Shown here one piece after another: positions 7,492 through 15,986 of a stretch of DNA of 64,000 nt. Origin of the DNA: ZC4RG30 sp963726085 (GTDB taxonomy: Bacteria > Pseudomonadota > Gammaproteobacteria > Steroidobacterales > Steroidobacteraceae); the NCBI GenBank assembly GCA_963726085.1, contig CAVSAR010000001.1:310001-374000 (forward strand). Reading direction: 5' to 3'. Made by a program: the position numbers and the translations under genes. The notes beneath the pieces are model-generated. The model did no database searches. It had not been told where the DNA came from and saw nothing but the letters and a program-made list of their open reading frames with translations. The stretch's first letter is position 1. Each line of letters begins with the position of its first letter.

Positions 7492-8619
7492 TTACTTCCC
7501 GGTCAGTTGCACTGGCTGCCCGTCGTGCAGTGAGGTGGTGGGATAACGCAGCATCAGGTAGCCGGCGGCCAGGCCCTCCTTGACGACGAACTCGCCGCTG
7601 CGCGCATCCCGGTCCCCGAGGGTCAACTTCACTTTCCTGAGCTTTGCATCCTGCACCCGCCAGGCGAATGCATTGTCACCGTCGCGGACGATCAGGTCCG
7701 GCGGCAATGAAAGGCCCTCGGCGTGCATGGTCTCGACCCGCCCTTCGGCATAGAGGCCAGCGACCCCGGGCAGCTTCTGACCCTCCTCGAAACTGACCAG
7801 CACTTCCACCTGGCGGGTCATGGAGTTGGCCGCGGGGTTGATACGCTTGATCGTTCCCGAGAAATCCCGGTCGTTGTAGCCATGGATGCGGAATGTGACT
7901 TTCTGTCCGGGGCTCAGGTCCCCGATGTTGTCGGCCGACACGAAGCCATCGAACCGCAGGCTGGCCGGGTCGATCACCTTGAGCAGCTCCTTGCCAACCT
8001 GCGCCGTGTCCCCGGCAGATACCTTGCGCTCGCTGACCACTCCATCAAAGGGCGCGCGCACCATGGTGCGCTGCAGCTGCTGCTGGGCTGCCACCAGGTT
8101 GCTCCGGGCAGACTCGCGCTCGCTTTGCGTGGCGTTGCGTCGGTCCTCGGCGTCCTCCAGTTGCTGCAGGGACACCAGGCCATCCTTCTGCAGCTTTGCC
8201 AGCCGCTCATACTGGCGCTGCGCCTGTGCATAGGCCTGATCGGCCGTCTGCGCCGCGGCTTCCCGGGAGCGCAGGGTGTCGCGAATAGAGGTCTCGTCCA
8301 GGCGCACCAGCAGGTCGCCACGCTTTACCTTGTCGCCGTTTTCCTTCAGCACGGCCAGCACGATGGCCGAGACTTCGGCACGCAGGTCCGCTAGGCCTTC
8401 CGGCAGTATCGAGCCGGTAATCGAAGGACCGGCCGTGAGCGTCTTGCTTTGCAGCGTGTGCACATCTTCAGGTGACAGCAGCAGCGGGGGCAGGGCGGCG
8501 GCCTGTTCTGCGGCGCTGGCAGTGGATGACTTTGCAGCGTCCTTGCACCCCACCAGCATCAGTGCCAACACGCCCACCGCCAGACATCTCCATCCCTGAG
8601 CTTTCCAGATCACTGTCAT
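7492..8619 (-). CDS. RND efflux periplasmic adaptor lipoprotein
   Basis: A 375-residue membrane-fusion protein linking the RND pump to an outer-membrane channel. It carries a lipoprotein signal with LVGC (Cys25). The two lipoyl half-motifs (around AIVLAVLKENGDKVKRGDLL and TMVRAPFDGVVSERKVSAGD) flank a long helical hairpin of Ala/Gln/Arg repeats. A beta-barrel domain follows (PGQKVTFRIHGYND). It is first in a two-gene operon with the pump. It faces the hybrid kinase gene across 8620-8879, an AT-rich spacer with a TTGATA -35-like box at 8746-8751 on the minus strand, so the two promoters may share control. Confidence 0.92.
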   Translation of the reverse strand: MTVIWKAQGWRCLAVGVLALMLVGCKDAAKSSTASAAEQAAALPPLLLSPEDVHTLQSKTLTAGPSITGSILPEGLADLRAEVSAIVLAVLKENGDKVKRGDLLVRLDETSIRDTLRSREAAAQTADQAYAQAQRQYERLAKLQKDGLVSLQQLEDAEDRRNATQSERESARSNLVAAQQQLQRTMVRAPFDGVVSERKVSAGDTAQVGKELLKVIDPASLRFDGFVSADNIGDLSPGQKVTFRIHGYNDRDFSGTIKRINPAANSMTRQVEVLVSFEEGQKLPGVAGLYAEGRVETMHAEGLSLPPDLIVRDGDNAFAWRVQDAKLRKVKLTLGDRDARSGEFVVKEGLAAGYLMLRYPTTSLHDGQPVQLTGK

Positions 8620-8879
8620 TGCCGCCCGTCGCCCGTGAGCCGCGCATTATGTATCGGATGGGAGGTACCGGCGGCCCAGACTGACCCAGTAACTGCTGAT
8701 ATCTGGGCGTGGGAATCGATTTTTTTATTTTATTATTCAATCAGTTATCAAATATATCCACTGTGGCCAAGTGATCACCTGTCACTGCGGACGTGCGTGA
8801 GAAAAAGACGTTCGGCCCATCCGAACGCGGCATGCGCTGACAGTACAGCCGCGTTTACGTGCTAGACACTAGCAGCGAC

Positions 8880-10850
8880 ATGCCCACCAAGATCAGTTCC
8901 ACTCCCACGTCAAAGATGCAGGTGCTTGCCAGTCACGCGGCCCGCCTTGGCACGTGGACGCTGCACCTGGACGAAGACCGGGTCCAGTGGAGCCCGGAAC
9001 TCGAGGATATCTTTGGTATCGAGCGCGGCAGTTTTGGCGGTACGCAGGCGGCATTTCATGCGCTTGTGCATCCGGCGGATCTGGCGCGCGTGCAGCAGGC
9101 CATTGGGGCCAGCCTCGTCAGCGGCGACGAGTACTGCGTCATTTTCCGGTACCGGCACGGAAGCGGCGAGTGGCGCTGGATGGAGGGCCGTGGGCTGCCG
9201 ACCTTCGACACGGCAGACAAGCCGGTGCGCCTGGATGGTGTGGGTATTGATGTCACCGAGCGTACGCATGCGGAGAACGCGCGCTTTCGCCTTGCTGCAA
9301 TCGTCGAATCCTCCGACGACGCTATCATCAGCAAGACGCTCGATGGCACCGTCACTTCGTGGAATGCGGGGGCCACGCGCCTGTTCGGCTACACCTCCGA
9401 GGAAATGGTGGGGGCGCCCATCATGCGGCTGATTCCGCAGGAGCTGATGTCCGAAGAGGAGGAAATCCTCGGCAAGTTGCGCCGCGGCGAGCGGATCGAG
9501 CACTACCAGACGCGCCGGCGCGTCAAGGATGGCCGATTGGTTGACGTGTCACTCACGGTCTCGCCCCTCCGCGACATCACCGGCGCGATTGTCGGGGCCT
9601 CGAAGATCGCGCGCGACGTGACGGCGCTGCGCGCTGCAACGGCCGAGCGCGAACAGCTGCTGGAATCCGAGCGCGCCGCACGCAGCGAGGCCGAGCGGCT
9701 GGGGCACCTGAAGGACGAGTTTCTGGCCACGCTCTCACATGAACTGCGCACCCCGCTGACCGCCATCCTCGGGTGGTGCAACGTGCTGCGCCGGCGCAAG
9801 AACCTGACCGACGCCGACCTGCAGGATGCGGTGGAGACCATCCATCGCAACGCGAAGAGCCAGGCGCAGATCATCGAGGACCTGCTCGACATGAGCCGCA
9901 TCGTGTCGGGCAAGATCCGCCTGGAAACCGACGACCTCGACTTTGGCGACCTGGTGCAGGTGGCCGTGGACGGCATCCGTCCCTCCGCGGCAGCCAAGGG
10001 GCTGAAGATCCAGCTGCTACGCAGGCCGCAGCCAATCCTGGTCAATGGCGACGCATCGCGCCTGCAACAGGTGCTATGGAACCTGCTGACCAACGCGGTG
10101 AAGTTCACGCCGGCCGACGGACAGATTCGCGTGTCCGTGCGCCAGGTCGGCGACCAGGTAGAACTGGTAGTTGCCGACTCGGGCATCGGCATTCGCCCGG
10201 ACTTCCTGCCGTTCGTGTTCGAACGCTTTCGTCAGGCGGATGGTTCGACGACCCGGGAGCACGGCGGACTGGGGCTGGGTTTATCCATCGTTCGCAACCT
10301 GGTAGAGCTCCATGGCGGGACGGTTTCGGTGAAAAGCCCCGGCGAAAATCTGGGCACTATATTTACGGTGCGCGTTCCGGCGACGTCCACCCTGGTCGGC
10401 ACGAATACAGAATTTTCAGGCAGCTTCAGGCAACTGAGTGAACCGCTGACCAACCTGGAAGGCGCAGTAATTCTCATCGTCGATGACGAACCCGACGGCA
10501 GGACACTGCTGGCCCGGCTGCTGCGCGAAGCAGGTGCCGAGGTATTCACCGCTGCGAGTGCGGAAGAGGGCCTGCGGATTCTGGCCACGCGCCCGGTCAG
10601 CGTGTTGATAAGCGACATCGGCATGCCGGGAATGGACGGATTTGAATTCATGCGCCGCGTGCGCGCATCCAACCACGAGAGCAATGGGGTCCCGGCGATT
10701 GCACTGACGGCATATGCGCGTCCAGATGACCGGGAACGCAGCCTGGCGGCCGGTTTCCAGCGGCATGTCTCCAAGCCGTACTCGATCGCTGACTTGAGCG
10801 CAGCCATTGCGGCGCTCTCGCGTGAATCTCCAGCAGCGGCCTCGAACTGA
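8880..10850 (+). CDS. Hybrid sensor histidine kinase with two PAS domains and receiver
   Basis: A 656-residue soluble kinase without membrane segments, so it senses a cytoplasmic signal. In order it has PAS (about 15-125), PAS (130-250) and a short coiled coil. HisKA follows with phospho-acceptor His287 in SHELRTPL, then HATPase (N-box around 402-407, GLGLGLS) and a receiver domain with Asp579 in LISDIGMPGMDGFEF. The second PAS has IISKTLDGTVTSWNAG typical of redox/energy PAS domains. ATG at 8880 is used; a GTG at 8859 is possible, and neither has a clear ribosome site. It is divergent from the efflux operon, which it may control through a separate output protein not seen here. Confidence 0.92.
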   Translation: MPTKISSTPTSKMQVLASHAARLGTWTLHLDEDRVQWSPELEDIFGIERGSFGGTQAAFHALVHPADLARVQQAIGASLVSGDEYCVIFRYRHGSGEWRWMEGRGLPTFDTADKPVRLDGVGIDVTERTHAENARFRLAAIVESSDDAIISKTLDGTVTSWNAGATRLFGYTSEEMVGAPIMRLIPQELMSEEEEILGKLRRGERIEHYQTRRRVKDGRLVDVSLTVSPLRDITGAIVGASKIARDVTALRAATAEREQLLESERAARSEAERLGHLKDEFLATLSHELRTPLTAILGWCNVLRRRKNLTDADLQDAVETIHRNAKSQAQIIEDLLDMSRIVSGKIRLETDDLDFGDLVQVAVDGIRPSAAAKGLKIQLLRRPQPILVNGDASRLQQVLWNLLTNAVKFTPADGQIRVSVRQVGDQVELVVADSGIGIRPDFLPFVFERFRQADGSTTREHGGLGLGLSIVRNLVELHGGTVSVKSPGENLGTIFTVRVPATSTLVGTNTEFSGSFRQLSEPLTNLEGAVILIVDDEPDGRTLLARLLREAGAEVFTAASAEEGLRILATRPVSVLISDIGMPGMDGFEFMRRVRASNHESNGVPAIALTAYARPDDRERSLAAGFQRHVSKPYSIADLSAAIAALSRESPAAASN

Positions 10851-10852
10851 GA

Positions 10853-10872
10853 CCCCGGGGTTAGCCCCCGGG
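10853..10872. terminator. Short bidirectional hairpin
   Basis: A 7-pair GC stem (10854-10860 with 10866-10872) with a 5-base loop lies between the convergent kinase and cytochrome genes and includes the cytochrome stop codon. There is no T-tract in either direction, so it is a weak candidate. Confidence 0.35.
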
Positions 10873-11406
10873 CTTCATCTGGATGATGCGCGTAGCGGGG
10901 CTGGTGGGGATCCCGGGACGCAGAAACGGTTTTTCGGACGCCACGTGGCAGCTGTAACACTCATTGAGCGTGTGCTGGTACGCCGTCTTGATTGCCTTGC
11001 CGTCGTGCTTGTCCAGCGCAGCGCGCAACTCCGTAAGGCCGGATTGCTCGATGGCCTGCAACATGGGACGCAAGTCGAGGTCCTGGCCGCCGGCCAGTTT
11101 GCGCACCGGATGCAGCCGAACCGTCCACTCGATGTGTGAACGGGTCTCGTTGAGGTAGAAGGTTGCCAGGGGCCAGTTTCCCTCCTGGGCAGCAAACCAC
11201 AGGTTGGTGAACTGGTAATCCACGTCCGTCATGGAATGGGACTGGCTGGGTAGCTGGCCCCGAAGCTGTTCGATATCGGCCTTTAGCGCAGCGACCTGTG
11301 CCTTCAGCGCGTCAGTGTCGGATTCCATTGCCAATGCAGGCTGAATTGGCAGCCCGCAAATCATCAGTGCGATCATCCCACGCCAAGCCACGAAGATCCT
11401 GTTCAT
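10861..11406 (-). CDS. Secreted single-haem c-type cytochrome-like protein
   Basis: A 181-residue exported protein. The signal peptide ends about residue 26 (PALA). A short coiled coil (DALKAQVAALKADIEQLRG) and a helical domain follow, with one haem motif, CYSCH (Cys150, Cys153, His154), near the C-terminus. A C-terminal CxxCH after helices recalls cytochrome c prime, but the family is not certain. It is probably a periplasmic electron carrier or sensor. The ATG at 11406 is chosen because AAGGGG lies 8 bases upstream; a GTG three codons earlier falls inside that site. It is transcribed alone. Confidence 0.75.
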   Translation of the reverse strand: MNRIFVAWRGMIALMICGLPIQPALAMESDTDALKAQVAALKADIEQLRGQLPSQSHSMTDVDYQFTNLWFAAQEGNWPLATFYLNETRSHIEWTVRLHPVRKLAGGQDLDLRPMLQAIEQSGLTELRAALDKHDGKAIKTAYQHTLNECYSCHVASEKPFLRPGIPTSPATRIIQMKPGG

Positions 11407-11577
11407 GAAGGTCACCCCTTGTGGACACCATGTTAAGGCGCTTTAGTCTAAGGTTCGATTGGAATCCTACTCCGCGTAAGGTATAGGAAGAGCAATCTGT
11501 GGTGATGCCAGCGCATCATTCCCGAGTGGTTGATCAAGCGCCTGGCGTTGTAACTGCATTGCGGATCGGTATTTGAT

Positions 11578-12003
11578 ATGGGAACTACAACAACCGCAGT
11601 AGATTTTCGAGAATTCTCTCGCTTTCTAGTCAGCGGGGTACTGGCCACACTGGGCAATATGGGCGCAGTGTGGCTCACAAGATCCCTAGTTCCATTCAGT
11701 GTGGCTTTGATATGCGGCATCTGCATAGGAATGACGATTTCATTTGTAATGTCGAAGTTCTTCGCATTTCGCTCGCAGTCCTTGTCCCGTGCTCGAGGAG
11801 AGGCTGGCAGATTTGTGATCGTGTATGGTTTTGGCCTGCTGCTCTACTGGTGTACGGCAATAGTCGTACGCACGATTCTTTCCACGCAAGTGCGCCCAGC
11901 CGTGGCGGACCTGAGTGGTGTACTGGTGGGAGCGGGCCTTATGGTCGTGACCGGATACTTCGGGCATCGATTTCTTACCTTTCGAAGCAATGCGCGTGAG
12001 TAA
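11578..12003 (+). CDS. GtrA-family membrane protein
   Basis: A 141-residue protein with four predicted membrane helices (about 14-34, 40-62, 78-98, 105-130) and the GtrA signature FLVSGVLATLGN ... FGHRFLTF at the two ends. GtrA-type proteins act in transfer of lipid-linked sugars across the inner membrane for O-antigen or wall polysaccharide modification. The methyltransferase at 11990 starts 14 bases inside this gene, so translation is coupled. The DNA looks less GC-rich than the core genes around it, consistent with transfer, though this was judged by eye. Confidence 0.85.
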   Translation: MGTTTTAVDFREFSRFLVSGVLATLGNMGAVWLTRSLVPFSVALICGICIGMTISFVMSKFFAFRSQSLSRARGEAGRFVIVYGFGLLLYWCTAIVVRTILSTQVRPAVADLSGVLVGAGLMVVTGYFGHRFLTFRSNARE

Positions 12004-12928
12004 CTCAAACAGCTCCAATCGAGTTCAGGTCAACTGGTCTGGTCTCCGGAAACCGGATCAATGCATCGTCTGCGGGTCCATGGAGGCAAGCCTGCTCTAT
12101 CCGCCCACGTTCAACGGCACGATGTCCGATCTGCCGCGTTACTTTCTTGCCCATCGGACGACGACAGCCCATGGTCCTATCGTCAAATGCACCGCTTGCG
12201 ATTTCGTCTTTACCAGCCCGCGCTTTTCGCCTGCGGATTACGACGCCATATACAGCGAGATACCCACGCCCCACGAAGGTGTCGCGGATTTTGATGCCGC
12301 CAAGTCAGCCAGATTTCAGCGCCTCGCGGCCATAGTCCGGGAGCATCGAGCAAGCGGGGCTTTCATCGATTTCGGCTGCGGCGACGGTGCGTTCTTGCGG
12401 GAGATGAATGACCCCGCAGGCAGCGGCTTTGAGATCGGGGCCCCGGGGCGCCGCACTGCAGGCCGAAGCGAGATCTTCATCGGCGACTGGGCGACCTTCG
12501 TCGCATCGACCACTGTGTCAGCAGGCACCCTCGATTTCGTTACAGCCTTCGATGTCCTGGAGCATTTGCCGCGTATTGAGCAGGACGTAGCGCTTGTCCG
12601 CTCGCTGCTCAAGCCGGGAGGCCTGTTCTTCGCTAGCGTCCCGAATGTGGAAAGCAGGGTAGCGAAGCTGATGGGCAAGCGATGGAACATGCTCTTGCTC
12701 GAACATCTCTGGTACTTTTCTCCCAAGACGTTCACGGCGTTTCTCGCCAAGCATGGACTTGTCGAGGTAAGGCTACGCACAATACCTTTCGACGCTCCCC
12801 TGGCACACCTCGTCAACAGGTTGGCACAGACTTTCGGAATGACGGGTTCGCTCATTCCCCGAGGTATGGCGAAAATCGTTTTGCCGGTACCTGCCGGAAT
12901 CATGCTCGGTGTCTACCGCGCGGTCTGA
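11990..12928 (+). CDS. SAM-dependent methyltransferase with N-terminal zinc-ribbon-like Cys pairs
   Basis: A 312-residue class I methyltransferase. The N-terminus has CIVCG and CTACDF pairs, as in several sugar or polyketide C-methyltransferases. The SAM site is FIDFGCGDGAFL (about residue 125), followed by FDVLEHLPR and LLKPGGLFFASVPN. The substrate is unknown. Coupling to GtrA (14-base overlap) points to a glycan or lipid carrier substrate at the inner membrane; this is inference. The stretch 12929-13212 after it has no gene, only a weak GGCC hairpin near 13139-13153 and an AT palindrome at 13187-13202. Confidence 0.8.
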   Translation: MRVSNSNSSNRVQVNWSGLRKPDQCIVCGSMEASLLYPPTFNGTMSDLPRYFLAHRTTTAHGPIVKCTACDFVFTSPRFSPADYDAIYSEIPTPHEGVADFDAAKSARFQRLAAIVREHRASGAFIDFGCGDGAFLREMNDPAGSGFEIGAPGRRTAGRSEIFIGDWATFVASTTVSAGTLDFVTAFDVLEHLPRIEQDVALVRSLLKPGGLFFASVPNVESRVAKLMGKRWNMLLLEHLWYFSPKTFTAFLAKHGLVEVRLRTIPFDAPLAHLVNRLAQTFGMTGSLIPRGMAKIVLPVPAGIMLGVYRAV

Positions 12929-13212
12929 GTCGGCGGTCTAGTGCAGTTGCAGTCCGCGACTGGCGTTTGAATCGAGCGAAATTTGGCTGCGAACCCGGGC
13001 TCGCAGATCGGCTGGGCCCCAGAACAACCGGCTTGGCAGCGTCCTTGTTATCGCACGGGCATGCTCAGAGGGGTCGATTCATCTGTCGCCACGGTGCGGG
13101 CTTGTCGCAGCCGCGGCCGGGGAGATGGTTCAGGTTACGGCCCTCTAGAGGCCTTTCCTGCTTCTTGCCCGTAGCGTCCTACTTCGCATAATGTATATTA
13201 TGGTAAATTAGA

Positions 13213-14781
13213 TTAAAGCTGGGCATCCAGATGCAAAACCCGGGCAATCCAGGCCTGGAACCTTCGCCAGGCCCCGGCCTTGGGTTCTGATCCAAACGTG
13301 TCGGTTCCGTCGGTCCAGCTCAGCTCCCCGGACACAAGGCTGACTTTCCAGGCATGTTCGCGATCAATCTGCTTTGCGTAGATGGATCGCAACTGGTTTG
13401 CCAGGACCTCGTTCTCCACCAGCACTCCCTGTTCGCAGTTGAGCCAGGTCGAGCGCGGATCCAGGTTGTAACTGCCCAGGAACACCGTGCCACTGTCCAC
13501 AATGAACGCCTTGGTGTGCAGGCTGGCGCCACTGGAGCCAAACAGGCTCGATTGGCTCTTGGTGCCCGCAATGGGCTTGAGCTCCCAAATCTGGACGCCG
13601 CCCTTGAGCAGCGGCTTGCGACTGCGCGAATAGCCCCCGTGAACGGCGGCCACGTCATTGGCGACCAGGGAATTGGTCAAAACACGCACTTTCCGCCCGT
13701 CGTCCACCAGCTTCACCAGCATGTCAGTGCCGGTCTTGCCCGGCACAAAATATGGCGAGATGACCGCGACACTGCTGCTGGCGCCCGTCAGCACCGGCAT
13801 CAGGGTGGACATGACCGTGGTGCGCGCCGGATCCCCCTCAGGCAGCTTTGACTTGAGCGGGTCGTCCGCCGCGAACGTGTAGTGCCCACTCCATTGCATG
13901 GGCCAATCGCCGGAAAACAGATGCTGCACTTCCGCGTCTGCCGCCAGGACCAACATGTATTGATCCACACTGGCCTCATTGCGATGCTGCACCAGGTAGT
14001 CGCGCAGCTTCGCCAGCGCCTCCGCAGTAACGCCCTGCGGATTCAGCAGCTGCATCGGGTACGCATTCACGGAATTCCAATACGCATCGAAGGATCGGGA
14101 CACATCGCGCACCACCGGCCCGATCATCCCAAAGTCCAGATCAACGAAATTGACGTCCTCGCTGGCCCCGAAATATTCATCCCCCAGATTGCGCCCGCCA
14201 ACCAAGGCCAGGCGGTTGTCCACAATCCAGCTCTTGTTGTGCATTCGATGATTGAGGCGACTGAAACTGCCCAATCCCTCGAGCATCATGGAAAACTTGC
14301 CCGTGCGCGAGGCGAACGGATTGAACGTCCGGACTTCGATATTCTCGTGGGCAGCCAGCGCAGCAAACCCCGCATTGGCCGCCCGCGCATCCATGTCATC
14401 CACCAGCAATCGCACTTTCACGCCCCGGTCGGCCGCCGCCAGCAGGCGCTCGACCAGGTGCATCCCGGTGGTGTCGCCATGCCAGATGTAGGTCTGCACA
14501 TCGATGCTGCGCGTAGCTGCGTCGGCACTCTTGACGCGGGTAACGAAGGCCTCTGTGCCCCGGGAAAGCAGGCGAAACGCCGACTGGCCGACATGTGCCT
14601 GCTCCGCCCCGGCGGTCCACTCGTCAAATGGCGAACCCCTGCCTTCAGGCACTGCAAGCTCCACCGGTAACTCGGGCCTTTGTGGCAACTGTGCACAACC
14701 GCCAAGGACCAATGCGAGCAAGGCGAAAGCGCAAATTCTGGCGGGAAGCGTCACTGGGTGTGCAGTTTGCCCTGACAACAT
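13213..14781 (-). CDS. Phospholipase D/cardiolipin synthase-like lipoprotein (ClsC-like)
   Basis: A 522-residue protein of the phospholipase D superfamily with two HKD motifs, HNKSWIVDNRLALVGGRN and HTKAFIVDSGTVFLGSYN, each giving His, Lys and Asp of the catalytic pair. Layout and length resemble ClsC/YmdC, which makes cardiolipin from phosphatidylglycerol and phosphatidylethanolamine. An N-terminal lipobox (LGGC, Cys29) suggests membrane anchoring. The ATG at 14781 is chosen because the longer frame upstream has no signal and would overlap the divergent gene. No strong ribosome site is seen. The lipid substrate is inferred from family. Confidence 0.85.
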   Translation of the reverse strand: MLSGQTAHPVTLPARICAFALLALVLGGCAQLPQRPELPVELAVPEGRGSPFDEWTAGAEQAHVGQSAFRLLSRGTEAFVTRVKSADAATRSIDVQTYIWHGDTTGMHLVERLLAAADRGVKVRLLVDDMDARAANAGFAALAAHENIEVRTFNPFASRTGKFSMMLEGLGSFSRLNHRMHNKSWIVDNRLALVGGRNLGDEYFGASEDVNFVDLDFGMIGPVVRDVSRSFDAYWNSVNAYPMQLLNPQGVTAEALAKLRDYLVQHRNEASVDQYMLVLAADAEVQHLFSGDWPMQWSGHYTFAADDPLKSKLPEGDPARTTVMSTLMPVLTGASSSVAVISPYFVPGKTGTDMLVKLVDDGRKVRVLTNSLVANDVAAVHGGYSRSRKPLLKGGVQIWELKPIAGTKSQSSLFGSSGASLHTKAFIVDSGTVFLGSYNLDPRSTWLNCEQGVLVENEVLANQLRSIYAKQIDREHAWKVSLVSGELSWTDGTDTFGSEPKAGAWRRFQAWIARVLHLDAQL

Positions 14782-14855
14782 GGGCGTTGGATACTGCAAC
14801 CGGATTCCAAGCACTTTCGTGTGGATGGCCAAGACGTGCTGATCAAGAAGCAGAA

Positions 14856-15986
14856 ATGAACGCACGTTGGCTGCTGGCCGTTGCGGCGATCCTGGTCTCC
14901 GCCGTTTTCGGTGCGGTGCTGGCCTCCTTATGGCCCCGCACGGTCGGTCAAGAGGTGCAGTCCCACGCGTTGCTGATTGCGCCGCCGGCTGTTCCCAACG
15001 CTTTCGTTGCCACCCGGGAAAACCCCGACCCGCCACCCGGCCCAGCCCCGCGCGGCATGGTGTGGATCCCTGGTGGGGAGTTTTCGATGGGCAGCACGCA
15101 ATCGAGCGAAGGATTGTGTGCCGTCCCAGGGGTGACACGCGATGCCCTGCCAGTGCATCGCGTGCAGGTGGACGGGTTCTGGATGGACGCCACCGAAGTG
15201 ACCAATGCCGAATTTTCCGCTTTCGTAAAGGCCACAGGCTACGTCACCGTCGCAGAGAGAAAGCCCACGGCGCAGGATTTTCCCGGAGTCCCGCAATCCG
15301 GCCTAGTGCCAGGATCCCTGGTGTTTACGCCCCCGGCCACTGCAGTGGCGCTGGACGATTACCGGCAATGGTGGCGCTACCAGGCCGGCGCCAACTGGCG
15401 CCACCCCGAGGGCCCGGGAAGCAACATCGAGGACAGGCACGACTATCCAGTAGTCCATGTCGCCTGGGCCGATGCTGTGGCCTTTGCGCACTGGGCCGGC
15501 AAGCGCCTGCCCACCGAAGCGGAGTGGGAATTCGCAGCGCGCGGAGGACTGGCAGGCAAGCTCTACCCCTGGGGTGATGAATTGCTTCCCGGGGACCGAC
15601 CACAGGCCAACACCTGGCAGGGCCGATTCCCGGTGACGGACAGCGGGCGCGACGGCTTCAAGGGGTTGGCACCAGTGGCGCGCTTTGCTGCCAATGGCTA
15701 CGGTCTGTACGACGTTGCCGGCAACGCATGGGAATGGACTTCGGATTGGTACCGCGACGACTACTATCCGCGTCTGGCGGCGGCTGGCGGAGTCGCGCAC
15801 AATCCGCGCGGTCCGGACACATCAGAGGATTCCACCGAGCCTGGCGTACGAAAACGCGTCCAGCGCGGGGGATCCTTCCTGTGCACCGACGAATATTGTT
15901 CGCGCTACATGGTGGGCACCCGCGGCAAGGGTGAGCCAGACAGTTCGTCCAATCACATCGGCATGCGTATGGTGAAGGAGCGTTAG
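14856..15986 (+). CDS. Formylglycine-generating enzyme family protein, catalytic cysteines present
   Basis: A 376-residue FGE-sulfatase domain protein. The N-terminal signal anchor (residues 4-28) is followed by a Pro-rich linker, then the domain from about residue 64 (MVWIPGGEFSMGS) through LPTEAEWEFAARGG and GNAWEWTSDWY to the end. RGGSFLCTDEYC holds Cys343 and Cys348, spaced like the two active-site cysteines of true FGE, which oxidises a sulfatase Cys to formylglycine; many relatives lack them. ATG 14856 gives a clean signal anchor. The gene abuts the isomerase-like gene at 15987. No sulfatase gene is visible in the window, so the substrate is unknown. Confidence 0.88.
   Translation: MNARWLLAVAAILVSAVFGAVLASLWPRTVGQEVQSHALLIAPPAVPNAFVATRENPDPPPGPAPRGMVWIPGGEFSMGSTQSSEGLCAVPGVTRDALPVHRVQVDGFWMDATEVTNAEFSAFVKATGYVTVAERKPTAQDFPGVPQSGLVPGSLVFTPPATAVALDDYRQWWRYQAGANWRHPEGPGSNIEDRHDYPVVHVAWADAVAFAHWAGKRLPTEAEWEFAARGGLAGKLYPWGDELLPGDRPQANTWQGRFPVTDSGRDGFKGLAPVARFAANGYGLYDVAGNAWEWTSDWYRDDYYPRLAAAGGVAHNPRGPDTSEDSTEPGVRKRVQRGGSFLCTDEYCSRYMVGTRGKGEPDSSSNHIGMRMVKER

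Noticed and set aside
8718..8745. AT-rich ATTATTCAAT resembling the PEP-CTERM upstream regions
   Set aside because: The short AT match stands alone; no sigma-54 box or 18-mer accompanies it, so it is probably chance in an AT-rich promoter.
13139..13202. Weak GGCC hairpin and CATAAT-GTAT-ATTATG palindrome after the methyltransferase gene
   Set aside because: Short or imperfect stems and no adjacent T-tract that fits a terminator; not enough for a feature.
13213..15138. Longer N-terminus of the phospholipase D-like protein
   Set aside because: The extra 119 residues overlap the divergent FGE gene, are Arg/Pro-rich and would bury the lipobox; the ATG at 14781 fits better.
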